Of a stretch of DNA of 64,000 bases, positions 36,651 to 45,157 are shown piece by piece (the stretch's first letter is position 1; every line of letters starts with the position of its first letter). Under the pieces are notes generated by a model. It did not search any database, was not told where the DNA came from, and saw only the letters and a program-made list of their open reading frames with translations. Origin of the DNA: an uncultured Pelagibacteraceae bacterium (GTDB lineage Bacteria > Pseudomonadota > Alphaproteobacteria > Pelagibacterales > Pelagibacteraceae); the NCBI GenBank assembly GCA_902538885.1, contig CACBGU010000001.1, positions 62,001 to 126,000 of the forward strand. The letters are read 5' to 3'. A program made the translations under genes and the position numbers.

Positions 36651-37976
36651 CTAACAATCTAGAGTATTATCTTTTTCCCACTTTGTAACATCTTTTGTTT
36701 TATCAAAACTATTTTTTGACTTGAATTCATTCATTTCTGAACTTCTTAATTTTATATAACTATTGATTACATCTTTACCAAAAGCGTCATTCATATCTTT
36801 ATTATTTTTTAACAAATTTAATGATTGCGCAAGTTCATCAGGTAGTTTGGGTAAATCTGGATATTTAGCGTGGTCTTCATACATATTACAATCCAAAGGT
36901 TTGCCTGGATCAACTTTATTTTTTAAACCATATAGACCAGCCGCTAAAACACTTGCTTGCAATAAGTAAGGATTTGCAGAACCATCCATTAATCTTAATT
37001 CAAATCTTCCTGGATCAGGAATTCTGATCATGTGTGTTCGATTATTACCTGTATATGAAATACTACTCGGTGACCACGATGCTCCAGATTTTGTAGGTGG
37101 TGCATTTATTCTTCTGTAACTATTGATTGTTGGGTTAAAAAACGCAGATAAAGATGAAGCATTTTTAATTACTCCACCTAAAAAATTATAGGCCATTTTA
37201 CTTAATCCAAGTTTATCTTTACTGTCAAAGAATTTATTTTTATTACCCTGCCAAACTGATACGTGAGCATGACAACCATTACCGGTTAAATTTCCAAATG
37301 GTTTAGGCATAAATGTTGCTCTTAATCCGTGCTTTTCAGCAATTGTTTTTACCATAAACTTAAAAAAGGTATGTCTATCTGCAGTTTTTAGGCATTCTGA
37401 ATAATCCCAATTCATTTCAAATTGACCGTTAGCATCCTCATGATCGTTTTGATAAGGGCCCCATCCCATTTCAATCATACAATCACAAATTTCCTTAATT
37501 AAATCATACCTTCTCATTAATGCAGATTGGTCATAACAAGGTTTGGATTGTGTATCTCTTGGATCTGCAATTGAGTTTCCGTCAGGTGAAATTAAAAAAT
37601 ATTCACACTCAACGCCCGATTTCATTGTTAAATTTTGTTTTTTTAATTTTTTTATTTGATTTTTTAACATCACCCTAGGTGATGCATCTACCAGTTTGCC
37701 ATTCATCCACAAGTCAGATGCCAACCATCCAATTTCTTTATTCCATGGAAGTTGAATTAAACTATCTGGGTCGGGAATTCCAAACATGTCTGAGTCAGCA
37801 GGTGTCATATCTAACCATGCTGCAAATCCAGCAAAACCAGCTCCTGCAGTTTGCATTTCTTTTATGGCGTGAGCAGGGACTAATTTTGATCTTAATACAC
37901 CAAATAAATCTACAAAACTGATTAAAAAATATTTAATTTTTTTTTGCTTAGCAATTTGAAATAAATTTTTAGCCAC
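36651..37976 (-). CDS. gmaS: Gamma-glutamylmethylamide synthetase (type III GS family)
   Basis: 441 residues, GlnT/GmaS branch of glutamine synthetase. Active-site features include the Glu pair in GVECEYFLISPDG (about 118), NDHEDANGQFEMNWD (about 187), GNGCHAHVSVW with the catalytic His (about 237) and GNNRTHMIRIPDPGRFELR (about 312-330). From memory, EDANGQF and GNNRT are stretches conserved among characterised GmaS proteins, which is why I assign GmaS here rather than to the second GS homologue at 43.6 kb. It would join methylamine to glutamate with ATP, the first step of the N-methylglutamate pathway. The start is a GTG at 37976; a stop lies in frame just upstream. Confidence 0.78.
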   Translation of the reverse strand: MAKNLFQIAKQKKIKYFLISFVDLFGVLRSKLVPAHAIKEMQTAGAGFAGFAAWLDMTPADSDMFGIPDPDSLIQLPWNKEIGWLASDLWMNGKLVDASPRVMLKNQIKKLKKQNLTMKSGVECEYFLISPDGNSIADPRDTQSKPCYDQSALMRRYDLIKEICDCMIEMGWGPYQNDHEDANGQFEMNWDYSECLKTADRHTFFKFMVKTIAEKHGLRATFMPKPFGNLTGNGCHAHVSVWQGNKNKFFDSKDKLGLSKMAYNFLGGVIKNASSLSAFFNPTINSYRRINAPPTKSGASWSPSSISYTGNNRTHMIRIPDPGRFELRLMDGSANPYLLQASVLAAGLYGLKNKVDPGKPLDCNMYEDHAKYPDLPKLPDELAQSLNLLKNNKDMNDAFGKDVINSYIKLRSSEMNEFKSKNSFDKTKDVTKWEKDNTLDC

Positions 37977-37993
37977 AACTTAAGTTAACACAA

Positions 37994-38143
37994 TTATTTA
38001 AAAAAAGATAAAATTGTTTCTTTATAATAAATTAAATTTACAACAATAATTACAATTACAGCTAGTATTGCACCATACTTGGCCTTAGGAAACGCTACAC
38101 CTCTCATTTTTGAGGGCCTTAGTTCTTCTTTATTATCTTCCAT
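37994..38143 (-). CDS. 49-residue single-TM protein (small ORF)
   Basis: Reading minus from ATG at 38143 gives MEDNKEELRPSKMRGVAFPK, then a hydrophobic stretch (about 24-40: YGAILAVIVIIVVNLIYY) and a short Lys-containing tail ending at TAA. The N-terminus is charged and the C-terminal part a convincing membrane helix. It fills the gap between the amt-unit terminator and gmaS, 17 bp upstream of the gmaS GTG. No homologue is recognised. A short, composition-balanced ORF in an otherwise empty 225-bp gap of a streamlined genome makes it a likely gene. Confidence 0.55.
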   Translation of the reverse strand: MEDNKEELRPSKMRGVAFPKAKYGAILAVIVIIVVNLIYYKETILSFFK

Positions 38144-38156
38144 AAGTTTAGAACAT

Positions 38157-38186
38157 AAAAAAGGGCGCCACATTTAAGTAGCGCCC
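38157..38186 (-). terminator. Intrinsic terminator of the amt unit
   Basis: GGGCGC at 38163-38168 pairs with GCGCCC at 38181-38186, with two further AC/GT pairs inside one mismatch. Read on the minus strand, the stem is followed by six T residues (38157-38162). It lies 15 bp after the stop of the 76-residue membrane protein. Confidence 0.8.
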
Positions 38187-38201
38187 AAATTTTAATTTTA
38201 A

Positions 38202-38432
38202 TTACCAGTCGGTAATATTGCTTTTATGATCGTTAGCACCATGTCTCTTCTTAGCAAGCCTTGAAAGTTCATCGCTTTCAGATTTTGCTGTAAGAATGTG
38301 CCAACCTATCCATAAGATCACTGCAATGATTACCAGTATGCCTTCACTAGATCCAGCACCAGGGTAAATTGCACCAGCAACTTCTTCTGCTGGCTTATTA
38401 AGATGATCTATCCAGTTTGTAACTGTAGCCAT
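38202..38432 (-). CDS. 76-residue Amt-linked membrane protein
   Basis: One TM helix near 29-46 (EGILVIIAVILWIGWHIL), an acidic-to-neutral N-terminal segment with IYPGAGSSE, and a charged C-terminal tail (SESDELSRLAKKRHGANDHK). It follows amt by 11 bp and has a near-perfect GGAGG ribosome site, so it should be made in quantity with the channel. No family recognised. It may be a small accessory subunit of the ammonium/methylammonium channel, an idea that rests only on position, topology and the strong ribosome site. Confidence 0.72.
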   Translation of the reverse strand: MATVTNWIDHLNKPAEEVAGAIYPGAGSSEGILVIIAVILWIGWHILTAKSESDELSRLAKKRHGANDHKSNITDW

Positions 38433-38443
38433 ATTTTCCTCCT

Positions 38444-39844
38444 TTACCTGGTTGCAGATGAAACTGCTTTTTCATCTTCTTTAGCAGATTCCATCATTTC
38501 ATAGTCTAATCCAGCTATCTCAACTTCACGTGGGATTCTTAATTTACCCATACCGTTAAGAACTTTAGCTATGATGTAGCCTGGTATTAGTCCAAGAACA
38601 ACGAACATAATTAATGCTCCGATGAACTGTCCTAATGGATTAATTGTTGCATAAGTTGTTCCGTCCCACATAGCACCAACACTGTAACCAGATGATGGAT
38701 AACCATTTAAGACAAAACCACAAATTACAAGACCTACAAATCCAGCATAACCATGCACTGCTACGGCACCAACTGCATCATCAATTTTGAACTTACGTTC
38801 AACCCAGTAATGTAGTTTGTATGCAATAACAACACCGATCATACCAATGATCATTGCTTGAATTGGGTGATATAAATCATTTCCAGCTGAAGCACAGATC
38901 ACACCTGCTAGACCACTTGAGTAAGTCCAGAAAGGATCTCCTTTAGCAATCCAATATCCAGCTAACAATCCTCCTGATAATGACATCAAGAAGTTGAATG
39001 TAATACCACTAAGTGTAGTAGGCGTTACGTAGATATTTGTTGCTGTCCAGTAAGATATACCTTCCATACCATACTCTGGTCCTAGATCAAAAATAGGTAT
39101 GTTACACGCAGCATAAAATCCCCAGAAACCAGTATAAATTAAAAATAATCCTACTGTTACTAACCAAGGATTTCTTGGTCCAATGTTTCTTGGTTCACCG
39201 CTAGATGAAAACTTACCAATTCTTGGTCCTAAAACCATTAGAACACCTAAAGCAAATCCACCCGCGATTGCGTGAATTACTCCTGATGCGTAAGCGTCGT
39301 GATATCCTAGAAGTTTTAGCATCCAGCCGTCGAAGTGCCATCCCCATGCAGCATCAATTGTCCAAAATACAGAACCAATTGCAATTGCTAAAATTCCAAA
39401 TGCAAAAGTTGTAATTCTTTCAATGATTGCTCCAGATACGATAGAAGCAGCTGTCCAAGAGAATAAAAGGAATGCAGCCCAGAAGACCCCAGAAATATGG
39501 TCTCCTAAGTTAACAGCCATTAAATCACTTGTTGCCGTATACCAAGTAGCACTAAATGCAGACTCATCGGTGATGAGTGCAGTGCTTTCATTCATTATTG
39601 ATGGTGCCAAACCCGGTCCTGTTGGGAAAGCCCAGTAGATCCACCAACCAAATAAAAACCACGTTACTGTTACCAGAGGTATCAGCATTGTATTTTTCAT
39701 AAGAGTATGTTGATGGTGTTTATATCGAGAAGCTCCAACTTCATACATACAGAATCCGACGTGAATTAAGAACATCAGTACTACTGTCACCCAGTAGTAA
39801 AATTCTGTAAATATGGTAGTAAGAGCGCCTAACTGATCAGTCAT
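38444..39844 (-). CDS. amt: Amt-family ammonium/methylammonium transporter
   Basis: 466 residues, about eleven membrane helices. The two pore histidines of the family are preserved in SGVIHAIAGGFALG (about 189) and GAVAVHGYAGFVGL (about 364); AASIVSGAIIERITTF is the usual GAxxER region. Amt channels pass ammonium and often methylammonium. No GlnK gene is next to it. It stands between gmaS and the mgsABC genes, so uptake of methylammonium for the N-methylglutamate pathway is a reasonable inference. It has its own TGGAGT ribosome site and lies behind a terminator, hence its own promoter. Confidence 0.87.
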   Translation of the reverse strand: MTDQLGALTTIFTEFYYWVTVVLMFLIHVGFCMYEVGASRYKHHQHTLMKNTMLIPLVTVTWFLFGWWIYWAFPTGPGLAPSIMNESTALITDESAFSATWYTATSDLMAVNLGDHISGVFWAAFLLFSWTAASIVSGAIIERITTFAFGILAIAIGSVFWTIDAAWGWHFDGWMLKLLGYHDAYASGVIHAIAGGFALGVLMVLGPRIGKFSSSGEPRNIGPRNPWLVTVGLFLIYTGFWGFYAACNIPIFDLGPEYGMEGISYWTATNIYVTPTTLSGITFNFLMSLSGGLLAGYWIAKGDPFWTYSSGLAGVICASAGNDLYHPIQAMIIGMIGVVIAYKLHYWVERKFKIDDAVGAVAVHGYAGFVGLVICGFVLNGYPSSGYSVGAMWDGTTYATINPLGQFIGALIMFVVLGLIPGYIIAKVLNGMGKLRIPREVEIAGLDYEMMESAKEDEKAVSSATR

Positions 39845-39910
39845 ATTTACTCCATATTAGTTTGAATAAACCCTATTAAATTTTATGATTCGATACAAAC
39901 ATAAAGAGTA

Positions 39911-39942
39911 TTAAAAACCTAGCATAGAAGCTAGGTTTTTAA
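39911..39942 (-). terminator. Bidirectional-looking intrinsic terminator after the mgs unit
   Basis: A 13-bp perfect stem (TTAAAAACCTAGC with GCTAGGTTTTTAA) surrounds the 6-base loop at 39924-39929. It lies 26 bp past the end of the 136-residue gene and before amt, ending the mgs transcript. The U-run lies inside the stem on either strand. Confidence 0.75.
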
Positions 39943-39967
39943 AAATAATCAACTTTTAATTGAAAAA

Positions 39968-40378
39968 TTAAAATTTTAAGTATGCTTTTTTCAAATCAAC
40001 AAGTGGATGTTTTGGAGACATTTGAAACTTAACTAAAAGTTCTCTTGCAATCATATCTCTATCTTGTTGATTGTTTGGGAGTTTAATTGATTTTGGAATT
40101 GTTACCCAACCATTCGCATTTCTACAGAACACTGCCGGTCTATCTTCCTCATATCCCATGTGAACATCTTCCAACCAATTTAAATCATCCCATCCCATCG
40201 CTTCTATATATTTTTTTAGAAACGGAGTTATTTTAGAATAGTCTGGTAAGAGATTAACATCATATCTGTAACCGATAGACTGGCCAATCATTTTTTCTCT
40301 GGCTGTCTCTTTTTTTTTACCTAACTGACCTTTGATCTCTTTTGTTTTTACTACTTTTTTATTTTTTTTCTTTGGCAT
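39968..40378 (-). CDS. Lys-rich small protein linked to N-methylglutamate synthase
   Basis: 136 residues, soluble. The first ~28 residues are very lysine-rich (MPKKKNKKVVKTKEIKGQLGKKK); the rest is a compact domain with LPDYSKITPFLKKYIEAMGWDD and RDMIARELLVKF. The lysine leader resembles the start of the adjacent MgsC (MPKKKSKKVKKNGKG). It follows mgsC by 8 bp with an AGAGGT ribosome site. Unknown family; possibly a fourth subunit or stabiliser of the synthase. Confidence 0.7.
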   Translation of the reverse strand: MPKKKNKKVVKTKEIKGQLGKKKETAREKMIGQSIGYRYDVNLLPDYSKITPFLKKYIEAMGWDDLNWLEDVHMGYEEDRPAVFCRNANGWVTIPKSIKLPNNQQDRDMIARELLVKFQMSPKHPLVDLKKAYLKF

Positions 40379-40386
40379 AGTTACCT

Positions 40387-41799
40387 CTATATTTTGTGGT
40401 AGTTATCAACACCAACTGTGTAGTTAGTTCCAGCTAATGGAACTTTAGCTAAAGCTGATGCTTCAGATGTTAAAGCAGCTAAATCTTCAGGCTCTAAAGA
40501 GTGGATATTTGTTTTTCCACAAGCTCTTGCTAAAAGCTGAGCCTCTAAAGTCATCGAGTGAAGATAATTATAAACTCTTAATGCTGCATCATCAGGGTTT
40601 AATCTTGCTCTTAACTTAGGATCTTGTGTAGCAACTCCTACTGGGCAACGTCCTGTATGGCAGTGATAACATTCACCTGCTTTTACTCCCATTTCTTTTT
40701 CAAAGTTTGCTTCTGGGATATCTTTGTTACAATTTAATGCAATCATTGATCCAGTACCAATAGCTATTGCATCAGCTCCAAGAGCTAAAGCTTTTGCCAT
40801 ATCAGCACCATCTCTAATTCCACCAGCATAAATTAAAGTAACTTTTCCAGTTTTACCTACATCATCAATTGCTCTTCTTGCTTCTCTAATTGCTGCAATT
40901 CCTGGAATTCCAGTATTAGCAGCAGCAATGTGTGGTCCTGCTCCAGTTGATCCTTCCATTCCGTCTAAATAAATAGAATCTGGATCACATTTCGCAGCCA
41001 TACGAACATCATCATAAACTTTAGATGCACCTAACTTTAATTGAATTGGCACTTTATTTTTTGTTAACTGTCTTAACTCCTCTACTTTTAGAGCTAAATC
41101 ATCCGGTCCTAGCCAGTCAGGGTGTCTTGCTGGAGATCTTTGGTCGATACCAGATGGTAATGATCTCATCTCAGCTACTTGGTCAGTAACTTTTTGACCC
41201 ATTAAGTGTCCACCCATTCCTACTTTTTGTCCTTGTCCAATAAATACTTCAATACCATCTGCTAATTGTGCATGATGAGGATTAAAACCGTATCTTGATT
41301 GGATACATTGGTAGTACCATTTTTCAGAATATCTTCTTTCATCAGGTATCATTCCACCTTCTCCAGAACATGTAGCACTTCCTGCCATTGTTGCTCCTCT
41401 TGCTAAAGCAGTTTTTGCTTCATAAGAAAGGGCACCAAAACTCATTCCTGTAATATAAACTGGAATATCTAGCTCAATTGGATTTTCGCATCTTGGTCCA
41501 ATAACAGTTTTTGTTTCACATTTTTCTCTGTAACCTTCGATTACAAATCTAGTTAGTGTTCCAGGTAAGAAAACCAAATCATCAAAAGTAGGAATTTTTT
41601 TCATCAATGCCATTCCTCGCATTCTGTATCTTCCTAATTGAGATTTAATATGAATATCGTCTATTACTTCTGGAGTGAAGATAGCATTATGACCTAATAA
41701 ACTTTTGTTTCTTTTACCTTCTTCATGTGCATGGACATCAGCTTTTCCACCAACACCTTTTCCATTTTTTTTAACTTTTTTAGATTTCTTCTTAGGCAT
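40387..41799 (-). CDS. mgsC: N-methylglutamate synthase, FMN/iron-sulfur subunit
   Basis: 470 residues homologous to the central FMN-binding domain of glutamate synthase. Signatures: LDGMEGSTGAGPHIA, TLIYAGGIRDGADMAKALALGADAIAIGT and a cysteine cluster CYHCHTGRCPVG (about 366-377) expected to bind a [3Fe-4S] cluster. The first ~30 residues are a lysine-rich extension. With MgsA and MgsB it replaces the single GltB chain and makes N-methylglutamate from gamma-glutamylmethylamide and 2-oxoglutarate. It overlaps mgsB by one base (TAATG). Archaeal-type split glutamate synthase is the alternative, but linkage to gmaS and tdm favours Mgs. Confidence 0.85.
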   Translation of the reverse strand: MPKKKSKKVKKNGKGVGGKADVHAHEEGKRNKSLLGHNAIFTPEVIDDIHIKSQLGRYRMRGMALMKKIPTFDDLVFLPGTLTRFVIEGYREKCETKTVIGPRCENPIELDIPVYITGMSFGALSYEAKTALARGATMAGSATCSGEGGMIPDERRYSEKWYYQCIQSRYGFNPHHAQLADGIEVFIGQGQKVGMGGHLMGQKVTDQVAEMRSLPSGIDQRSPARHPDWLGPDDLALKVEELRQLTKNKVPIQLKLGASKVYDDVRMAAKCDPDSIYLDGMEGSTGAGPHIAAANTGIPGIAAIREARRAIDDVGKTGKVTLIYAGGIRDGADMAKALALGADAIAIGTGSMIALNCNKDIPEANFEKEMGVKAGECYHCHTGRCPVGVATQDPKLRARLNPDDAALRVYNYLHSMTLEAQLLARACGKTNIHSLEPEDLAALTSEASALAKVPLAGTNYTVGVDNYHKI

Positions 41800-42653
41800 T
41801 ATATTGCTCCCTTCTTCTCTGTAGGTTCCAAATTGTCATAATTCCAAAGTTTTTTACCAGCTACAATTTTTTTCATTTTACTAACATCAAAATTTTCACC
41901 AATCTCAGCTACTTTTAATTTTCTTTTTAGCCAATCTTGATCGCTTTTAGTTAACTCAGCGTCTACTGCATCACTACCATATGATCCAATTTCTCCACCT
42001 ACGAAAATTGTCCCATCGTACATTGAGTCACCTAAATTTATTCCTACATTTCCAAGAATAATTATTCTTCCTCTTTGCATCATGAAACCAGTAAATGCAC
42101 CAGCGTCACCACCAATTATTATAGTTCCACCTTTCATATCAATACCAGTTCTGGCACCAACACTACCTTTACAAATTAAATCTCCACCTCTAATTGCCGC
42201 ACCAAAACAAGATCCAGCATTTTTTTCAATCACTACTTTACCAGCCATTAAATTTTCTGCACATGACCATCCAACTCTTCCATTAATTCTAACTATTGGA
42301 CCATCACAAGAACCCATGCCGAAATACCCTAAACTTCCTTCAAAAATTAAATTCAGTTTATTTAAAATACCAACTCCTAGACTGTGTTTACCTTGAGGGT
42401 TTTTAATAACTATTGTTCCGTATCCTTGACTCATTAAGTTATCGATTTCTTTATTAGCTTCAGGTGCTGTCATGTCTTTAACATCAAGCTCTGTTCTTTT
42501 ATTAAAATCTACATCGTATGTGCCAAAGTAATAAAAATTTTCTGCTTCATCAGGATTAAAGAATTTTTGCTGAGTTCTTCCTGTTAATACCTCAGTGTGC
42601 ATACCCATTGATTGGGCTTTTGACTTTTTAGATACTGTTTTTAGATTTGCCAT
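41799..42653 (-). CDS. mgsB: N-methylglutamate synthase, GXGXG beta-helix subunit
   Basis: 284 residues similar to the C-terminal GXGXG domain of glutamate synthase. The repeated beta-helix turns show as GKVVIEKNAGSCFGAAIRGGDLICKGSVGARTG, GGTIIIGGDAGAFTGFMMQRG and GNVGINLGDSMYDGTIFVGG. The domain is structural, holding the channel between amidotransferase and synthase sites. It overlaps the end of mgsA by 13 bp and the start of mgsC by one base, an arrangement that couples translation and keeps subunit ratios equal. Confidence 0.85.
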   Translation of the reverse strand: MANLKTVSKKSKAQSMGMHTEVLTGRTQQKFFNPDEAENFYYFGTYDVDFNKRTELDVKDMTAPEANKEIDNLMSQGYGTIVIKNPQGKHSLGVGILNKLNLIFEGSLGYFGMGSCDGPIVRINGRVGWSCAENLMAGKVVIEKNAGSCFGAAIRGGDLICKGSVGARTGIDMKGGTIIIGGDAGAFTGFMMQRGRIIILGNVGINLGDSMYDGTIFVGGEIGSYGSDAVDAELTKSDQDWLKRKLKVAEIGENFDVSKMKKIVAGKKLWNYDNLEPTEKKGAI

Positions 42654-43585
42654 ACTTTCACCTCCCCATCAAAAGGATCATAAGTATCAATTTCTTGTGG
42701 TAAAACTGATCTTATTGCTATTTCTTCTGATCCCATTGCAACTAAATCGTCAGATTCATATAAAACCAAAGGTTTTGCAGCCATAGTGTCTTTTGCCATA
42801 CCTAATGAGTCTTTTGTTGCAACGAAGTATGTGAAAACTCCATCTAAACCAGTTAAAGACTCTTTCATTCCTTCTTCTAAGGTTGCGCCATCTCTCATTT
42901 TTTCTGCAAGATAAACTGCGATTAATTCTGAGTCACACTCAGACATAAATCTCATACCTTTATTTTCTAGAACTCTTCTGTTATTCCAATAGTTAGTTAA
43001 TTGTCCATTATGTACTACAGATACGTCGCTAAATGGATAACCCCAGAACGGGTGAGCAGATTTAATATCTACACCAGACTCTGTTGCCATTCTAGCATGA
43101 CCAATAGCATGTGTTCCAACTACTTTGTCTAAGCTATATCTATCACAGACCATTTTAGCATTACCAAGATCTTTAATTACTTCTAATGATTTTCCCATAG
43201 ATAGAATTTCAACTCCTGGAATACTTTCAATTCTTTGTGAAAAATCTAATAAATCTTTTGTATCATAATCAATCTCATATCTAAGCGAGTAGGGAAGAGT
43301 TCTCTCTTCTTTAACTACTTTAGCTCCCATCTCAGCTAGAGTTTGGTCTACAATTTTTTTTCTTTCATCATATACAGATACATCTTCCATAACCGATGAA
43401 CTTCCTTCACCTACGTTTTCACCCACTTTAAAACGCATAATGAAATTTTTACCATCAGTATCTCCATATAAAGCGTAACCTGTTGAGTCTTCTCCTCTAT
43501 GTTTTAATGCTTGAAGCATACCTTGTAGTTCGCTTCCAACATTTGAGGATTTTCCTCTATGAATTAAACCTGCTATCCCACACAT
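42641..43585 (-). CDS. mgsA: N-methylglutamate synthase, amidotransferase subunit
   Basis: 314 residues of the class II glutamine amidotransferase family. After Met removal the N-terminal Cys (MCGIAGLIHRG) is the nucleophile; later HGQLTNYWNNR and ESDSEL-like FMSECDSELIAVYLAE form the substrate pocket. In glutamate synthase this domain frees ammonia from glutamine; in the Mgs complex it releases methylamine from gamma-glutamylmethylamide. It is preceded by a GS-like ligase gene (32 bp) and begins the mgsABC set. Confidence 0.85.
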   Translation of the reverse strand: MCGIAGLIHRGKSSNVGSELQGMLQALKHRGEDSTGYALYGDTDGKNFIMRFKVGENVGEGSSSVMEDVSVYDERKKIVDQTLAEMGAKVVKEERTLPYSLRYEIDYDTKDLLDFSQRIESIPGVEILSMGKSLEVIKDLGNAKMVCDRYSLDKVVGTHAIGHARMATESGVDIKSAHPFWGYPFSDVSVVHNGQLTNYWNNRRVLENKGMRFMSECDSELIAVYLAEKMRDGATLEEGMKESLTGLDGVFTYFVATKDSLGMAKDTMAAKPLVLYESDDLVAMGSEEIAIRSVLPQEIDTYDPFDGEVKVWQI

Positions 43586-43617
43586 ATATTTATACCCTTT
43601 CTATCTATTTCTGTGAC

Positions 43618-45087
43618 CTACGGTAGACAATCAAGATAAGTGTCCAGATCCCATTGTGTCGTTGCACCAAGAAATCTTTCCCACTCATCGTTTTTGTACC
43701 AATGGAAAACTTTATACATTTCATCTGGCATTGCAGATTTGATTACTTCATCTTCTGCCAGTCTATCCAAAGCTTCACCTAAACTTAATGGAAGTTTTTT
43801 AACATCTTTACCAGCTTTTTGAGCTTCATAAATATTTCTAGACTCTGGAGCTGCTGGTTTCATTTTTTTAGTTATACCTTCGTCGCAAGCTTTTAATAAA
43901 GCAGCACCTAATAGATAAGGATTATGCATAGAGTCTACTGATCTATATTCAAATCTTCCTGGAGCAGAAACTCTTAAACCACAAGTTCTGTTTTGATATC
44001 CCCAGTCAGCATACACTGGTGCCCAAAAACCTTGATCCCATAATCTTCTATAAGAATTTACAGTTGAAGAACCAAGAGCTGTTAATGCTGGTAAGTGCTT
44101 CATGATACCCGCAATTGATTGTAAACCAATTTTACCTGGTAATTGCATATCTTTTGTATCAGGCATGAAAGTATTAGTTCCACCCTCAACATAACTAAAT
44201 ACCTCTTCTACACCTGGTAGAGTTTTGTTTCCAAGTTTGTTAACTTTTATTTTTCCACCTTTCCATAAAGACATATTTGTATGACAACCACTTGCAGAAA
44301 CACCCATAAATGGTTTTGTCATAAAGCAGGCGATTAAATTATGTTCTCTTGCAACTTGAGCACAAATTTGTCTGTAGGTTGATAATCTATCTGCGTTTCT
44401 TAAAACATTATCATAGGTCCAGTTTAATTCTAATTGGCCAGGAGCATCCTCGTGATCCCCTTGAATCATATCAAGACCCATGGCTTTTGCGTATTCAATA
44501 ACCTTCATAAATACTGGTCTTAATGACTCGAATTGATCAATATGATAACAGAATGGTTTAGAAAAACCCTTACCTGTAGGTGTTCCATCTTCATTTTTTG
44601 TTAACCACATCATTTCAGGCTCAGTACCAACTCTTAATTCTAGACCATGTTTTTTCTTAAATTCATCCATGAAAATTCTTAGATTTCCTCTGCAATCTGA
44701 AGTTAAATGACCACCTGGATTTACTCTTTCTTCTCTGTTTCTAAAACAAGTTACAAATACTCTTCCAACTCTTTTATCCCATGGTAACTGAACAAAAGTT
44801 TCAGGATCAGGTATTCCAACAAGCTCCATAGCTTCTGGTCCATATCCTATGTAATTATTATGACGATCTAAGAACAAGTTTGCAGTAGCACCGTAAACTA
44901 ATTGAAATCCTTTTTCTGCTGTTCTTTCCCAGTGATCTGCAGGTATACCTTTACCAACAACTCTACCTGTTACAGAAATGAATTGATAATAAATATAAGT
45001 TATTCCAAGTTCGTTAATTTTTTCTCGAACTTTCTTTACTAGTTTTGCTCTACCTGGCTGGTTAACATGTTTTTCTAAATCCGTCAT
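43618..45087 (-). CDS. Second glutamine-synthetase-family ligase, upstream of mgsABC
   Basis: 489 residues, complete GS fold: RVGTEPEMMWL (Glu), GDHEDAPGQLELNWTY (about 213), SASGCHTNMSLWKGG with catalytic His (about 266), QNRTCGLRVSAPGRFEYRS. ATG at 45087 is preferred because GAGGGG lies five bases upstream; the in-frame GTG at 45093 overlaps that site. It differs from the GmaS-like enzyme at 36.6 kb (P for N in the HEDA-GQ loop, QNRT for NNRT). It is the first gene of the mgs operon, so it may be a second gamma-glutamylamide ligase with another amine, or a dedicated glutamine supplier. Substrate is unresolved. Confidence 0.75.
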   Translation of the reverse strand: MTDLEKHVNQPGRAKLVKKVREKINELGITYIYYQFISVTGRVVGKGIPADHWERTAEKGFQLVYGATANLFLDRHNNYIGYGPEAMELVGIPDPETFVQLPWDKRVGRVFVTCFRNREERVNPGGHLTSDCRGNLRIFMDEFKKKHGLELRVGTEPEMMWLTKNEDGTPTGKGFSKPFCYHIDQFESLRPVFMKVIEYAKAMGLDMIQGDHEDAPGQLELNWTYDNVLRNADRLSTYRQICAQVAREHNLIACFMTKPFMGVSASGCHTNMSLWKGGKIKVNKLGNKTLPGVEEVFSYVEGGTNTFMPDTKDMQLPGKIGLQSIAGIMKHLPALTALGSSTVNSYRRLWDQGFWAPVYADWGYQNRTCGLRVSAPGRFEYRSVDSMHNPYLLGAALLKACDEGITKKMKPAAPESRNIYEAQKAGKDVKKLPLSLGEALDRLAEDEVIKSAMPDEMYKVFHWYKNDEWERFLGATTQWDLDTYLDCLP

Positions 45088-45157
45088 TTTCACCCCTCAA
45101 TGAATTATAATTTATTCAAGCGTAGCTGAAAATTTTATTTGTGTCTAGGCTTAGAGT

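Noticed and set aside
39845..39910. Possible riboswitch upstream of amt
   Set aside because: The interval is only 66 bp, AT-rich and shows no convincing paired core beyond the terminator hairpin next to it.
42082..42396. 104-residue plus-strand frame opposite mgsB
   Set aside because: Proline/serine-rich low-complexity product opposite the repetitive GXGXG gene; codon use follows the antisense gene.
43618..45087. Initial idea that this GS homologue is GmaS because it is next to mgsABC
   Set aside because: The homologue at 36.6 kb has the EDANGQF and GNNRT stretches expected of GmaS; this one differs at both sites.
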